Shown: positions 21,854 through 23,462 of the stretch, one piece after another
Numbering within the stretch: position 1 is the first letter of the stretch
Layout: every line of letters begins with the position of its first letter
Assembly (NCBI GenBank): GCA_023415725.1
Contig: JAEZJR010000198.1
Span: 1-23,462, forward strand
Length of the DNA stretch: 23,462 nucleotides
Direction: 5' to 3'
Source: Acidobacteriota bacterium
Lineage (GTDB): Bacteria > Acidobacteriota > Blastocatellia > Pyrinomonadales > Pyrinomonadaceae
The notes under the pieces: model-generated
The model's input: the letters and a program-made list of their open reading frames with translations, nothing else
Database searches by the model: none
Told to the model about the DNA's origin: nothing
Position numbers and translations under genes: made by a program

Positions 21854-22870
21854 ATGCTAAAGATCGACGTCCACACGCACATTCTCCCGAAAGACCTCCC
21901 TCAATGGAAGGAGAAGTTCGGCTACGGCGGGTTCATCCAACTCGAGCATTACAAGCCCTGCAGTGCCCGCATGGTCCGCGACGACGGAAAACAGTTCCGC
22001 GATATCGACGAAAATTGCTGGGATCCGGCGTGCCGCATCGAGGAGATGGACCGCTTCGGCATCGACGTGCAGGTGCTTTCGACCGTGCCCGTGATGTTCA
22101 GCTATTGGACCAAACCCGAGGATGGGGCCGAGGTCGCAAAGTATCTGAACGACCACCTGGCGGATGTGGTGACGGAGTATCCACTGCGTTTCGTTGGCTT
22201 GGGGACCGTCCCCCTCCAGGACACAAAACTTGCCATAGCCGAATTGGAACGCTGCAAGCGGAACGGTTTGATCGGCATAGAGATCGGCACGAACGTGAAC
22301 CAGAAGAATCTGGGGAAACCTGAGTTCTTCGATTTCTTCGCCGCATGCCGCGAGTTCGAAATGGCCGTTTTCGTCCACCCGTGGGAGATGATGGGCCAGG
22401 CGGACATGCAGGAATACTGGATGCCGTGGCTCGTCGGGATGCCCGCAGAGGTCTCGCGGGCGATCTGCTCGCTGACGTTCTCCGGAACTCTGGAGAAACT
22501 CCCGGGCCTGCGAATATGCTTCGCCCACGGCGGCGGCGCTTTCCCCGCCACCATCGGCCGCATCGACCACGGTTTCCAGGTCCGCCCCGACCTCTGTGCG
22601 ATCGATAACCCACACAGCCCGCGAAAGTACCTGAGCCGGATGTACTTCGATTCGCTCGTGCACGAGGCCGCAAAGCTCGATTACCTGATCAAACTTGTAG
22701 GTGCCGATCAGGTCATGCTCGGCACCGATTACCCGTTCCCGCTTGGCGAACTCGAACCCGGCAAGCTGATCGATTCCATGCCCTACGACGATTCGATCAA
22801 ACAGATGCTCTTCAACGGCGCGGCCCTGAACTGGCTTAACCTGAGCAGCTCCGATTTCAAACGATACTGA
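21854..22870 (+). CDS. nbaD: 2-amino-3-carboxymuconate-6-semialdehyde decarboxylase (ACMSD)
   Basis: This 338-residue amidohydrolase-fold zinc enzyme decarboxylates ACMS to 2-aminomuconate-6-semialdehyde, competing with spontaneous quinolinate formation. Metal and catalytic residues fit known ACMSDs: His7 and His9 (VHTHILP), His175 (FVHPWEMMG), catalytic His225 (FAHGGGAFP) and Asp292 (LGTDYPFPLGE). Arg49 (QFRDID) is the likely counterpart of the substrate-binding arginine. VLSTVPVMFSYW and the C-terminal LFNGAALNWL are also characteristic, and the length is normal. It lies in the same direction as the dioxygenase two genes upstream. A REP-containing 114-bp gap precedes it and no strong promoter is visible there, so it is probably transcribed from upstream. 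Its product is the substrate of the dehydrogenase at 10696. Confidence 0.96.
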   Translation: MLKIDVHTHILPKDLPQWKEKFGYGGFIQLEHYKPCSARMVRDDGKQFRDIDENCWDPACRIEEMDRFGIDVQVLSTVPVMFSYWTKPEDGAEVAKYLNDHLADVVTEYPLRFVGLGTVPLQDTKLAIAELERCKRNGLIGIEIGTNVNQKNLGKPEFFDFFAACREFEMAVFVHPWEMMGQADMQEYWMPWLVGMPAEVSRAICSLTFSGTLEKLPGLRICFAHGGGAFPATIGRIDHGFQVRPDLCAIDNPHSPRKYLSRMYFDSLVHEAAKLDYLIKLVGADQVMLGTDYPFPLGELEPGKLIDSMPYDDSIKQMLFNGAALNWLNLSSSDFKRY

Positions 22871-22878
22871 ATACAAAA

Positions 22879-22908
22879 CAGGCGGGAAGATTTTCACCCT
22901 TCCGCCTG
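22879..22908. terminator. Bidirectional hairpin between convergent genes
   Basis: caggcgggaag (22879-22889) pairs with cttccgcctg (22899-22908), with one bulged C, around a 9-nt loop. It sits 8 bp after the ACMSD stop and 28 bp beyond the stop of the convergent minus-strand gene. The minus-strand side is followed by TTTTG, a short U-run; the plus side is not. Confidence 0.65.
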
Positions 22909-22936
22909 CATCGCCTTTAGATCCCTTTATAACTCA

Positions 22937-23323
22937 CTAGTTGGCAAAAGCTGTCAGCCTCGACAGATCCACCATTGGCACGGAGTAACCCGCTGCGTCG
23001 GTAAGGATCTTCGTCAGAACGACACGATCGTCAGTACGCTCGAAAACCAACTCCGAGTGGCCCCTGCCTGAATCGCCATTCGGGACGGCCAGCGCGTTGT
23101 AGAGGATCTCCCCTTTCGCGGAGCGCACCTCAACATGGTTGGCGCCGCTCGGGGTTCCGGTCAAGCGGATGACGTATTCCCCCGCTGAAAGATACTGGTT
23201 GCCGATGATGAAATCGAACGGCACCTTTGCCTCGATCCTGGTTGCCTGCTGTGCATTCGCCGTAATGCCGCCGAATACGAACGCCAGAGCGATAAAGGAA
23301 ATTGTCTGAATGATCTTTTTCAT
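22937..23323 (-). CDS. Small secreted protein, Acidobacteria-type 'VPFDF..GN' family
   Basis: This 128-residue protein starts with a signal peptide (MKKIIQTISFIALAFVFGG, cleavage near NAQQ). The mature protein begins ATRIEAKVPFDFIIGNQYLSAG, a pattern I associate with a large family of small secreted beta-sandwich proteins multiplied in Acidobacteria genomes. The rest alternates strands, with a charged segment ERTDDRVVLTKIL near residues 96-108. The start is chosen at 23323 because GGGAG stands 6 nt upstream and the signal peptide begins there; a longer in-frame reading to 23401 adds an unlikely leader. It is convergent with the ACMSD gene and appears monocistronic. The function is unknown; it contains no cysteine pairs or catalytic motif. 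Its upstream region is cut short by the end of the window. Confidence 0.82.
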   Translation of the reverse strand: MKKIIQTISFIALAFVFGGITANAQQATRIEAKVPFDFIIGNQYLSAGEYVIRLTGTPSGANHVEVRSAKGEILYNALAVPNGDSGRGHSELVFERTDDRVVLTKILTDAAGYSVPMVDLSRLTAFAN

Positions 23324-23426
23324 GAATACTCCCGCAAAATGTATGAAATTCCGCTGCCGAATATGGCTGCTTAAATATTCACGCGTAAGGGTCCGGACCA
23401 ATAGATCACCCCGATAAAAGAATCGA

Positions 23427-23461
23427 CCCCGGCGGTTGCGGGCCGGGGGGGGGGGTTTTTT
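23427..23461 (+). terminator. Terminator-like hairpin with poly-G at the window end
   Basis: ccccggc (23427-23433) and gccgggg (23442-23448) form a 7-bp stem, but the right arm runs into a G11 tract (23445-23455), then six Ts. A plus-strand terminator would have to serve a gene not seen here. A long G run at a contig end is also a typical sequencing or assembly artefact, so this should not be trusted. Confidence 0.3.
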
Positions 23462-23462
23462 A

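Noticed and set aside
21857..22897. Minus-strand open frame opposite the ACMS decarboxylase
   Set aside because: The plus strand encodes ACMSD with every metal ligand; the antisense frame is a codon-bias by-product.

Overview
The window reads as a 23.5 kb piece of a moderately GC-rich bacterial chromosome. The most likely source is an Acidobacteriota of the Blastocatellia/Pyrinomonadaceae type. I infer this from the combination of an ECF sigma factor/anti-sigma pair followed by DUF4097-like secreted proteins, many signal-peptide-bearing peptidases, a small secreted protein with a 'VPFDF..GN..L.AGEY' core, and a lower kynurenine-type pathway. No marker gene settles the taxonomy. Both ends look like contig ends: the first gene begins at base 18, and the right end finishes in an 11-G run followed by Ts.

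Layout. 18-3312: ECF sigma factor, membrane anti-sigma factor with a zinc-binding ZAS motif, and two tandem secreted DUF4097-like proteins. 3320-4114: a REP-associated tyrosine (HUH) transposase gene bracketed by two perfect 25-bp inverted copies of a palindromic REP element. A third REP copy lies 17 kb away at 21764, with a possible eroded partner. 4135-7609: dCTP deaminase, an 88-bp inverted repeat, a secreted M28 metallopeptidase and a secreted P1/DmpA-type peptidase, closed by a strong terminator. 7667-10430 (minus strand): an unusual two-gene unit with an 11-nt overlap. It encodes a zinc-ribbon M48-like protein whose HExxH has become RExxH, and a very acidic protein with about eight 13-residue calcium-loop-like repeats followed by three ~60-residue Ala-rich repeats. 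10696-15906: 2-aminomuconate-6-semialdehyde dehydrogenase, a secreted peptidase T-like enzyme, a small secreted protein, a 63-aa ORF, a RidA-family 2-aminomuconate deaminase and a zinc alcohol dehydrogenase. 16033-17090: an AT-richer secreted protein with a near-consensus sigma-70 promoter, a structured leader and a strong terminator. 17122-19135: a DUF1697 protein, a gene-poor stretch and a minus-strand methyltransferase. 19282-22870: 3-hydroxyanthranilate dioxygenase, an overlapping HAD phosphatase/APH-like kinase pair, and ACMS decarboxylase. 22937-23323 (minus): a small secreted protein.

How the genes work together. Four genes encode consecutive steps from 3-hydroxyanthranilate: the dioxygenase (19282) makes ACMS, the decarboxylase (21854) makes 2-aminomuconate semialdehyde, the dehydrogenase (10696) makes 2-aminomuconate, and the RidA-type deaminase (14395) releases ammonia. 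They are spread over 12 kb in at least three transcription units among unrelated genes. The upstream (tryptophan to 3-hydroxyanthranilate) and downstream (oxalocrotonate) steps are not in the window. The best candidates for something undescribed are the acidic repeat protein/pseudo-M48 pair, the HAD/kinase pair embedded in the pathway block, and the local REP/RAYT system.
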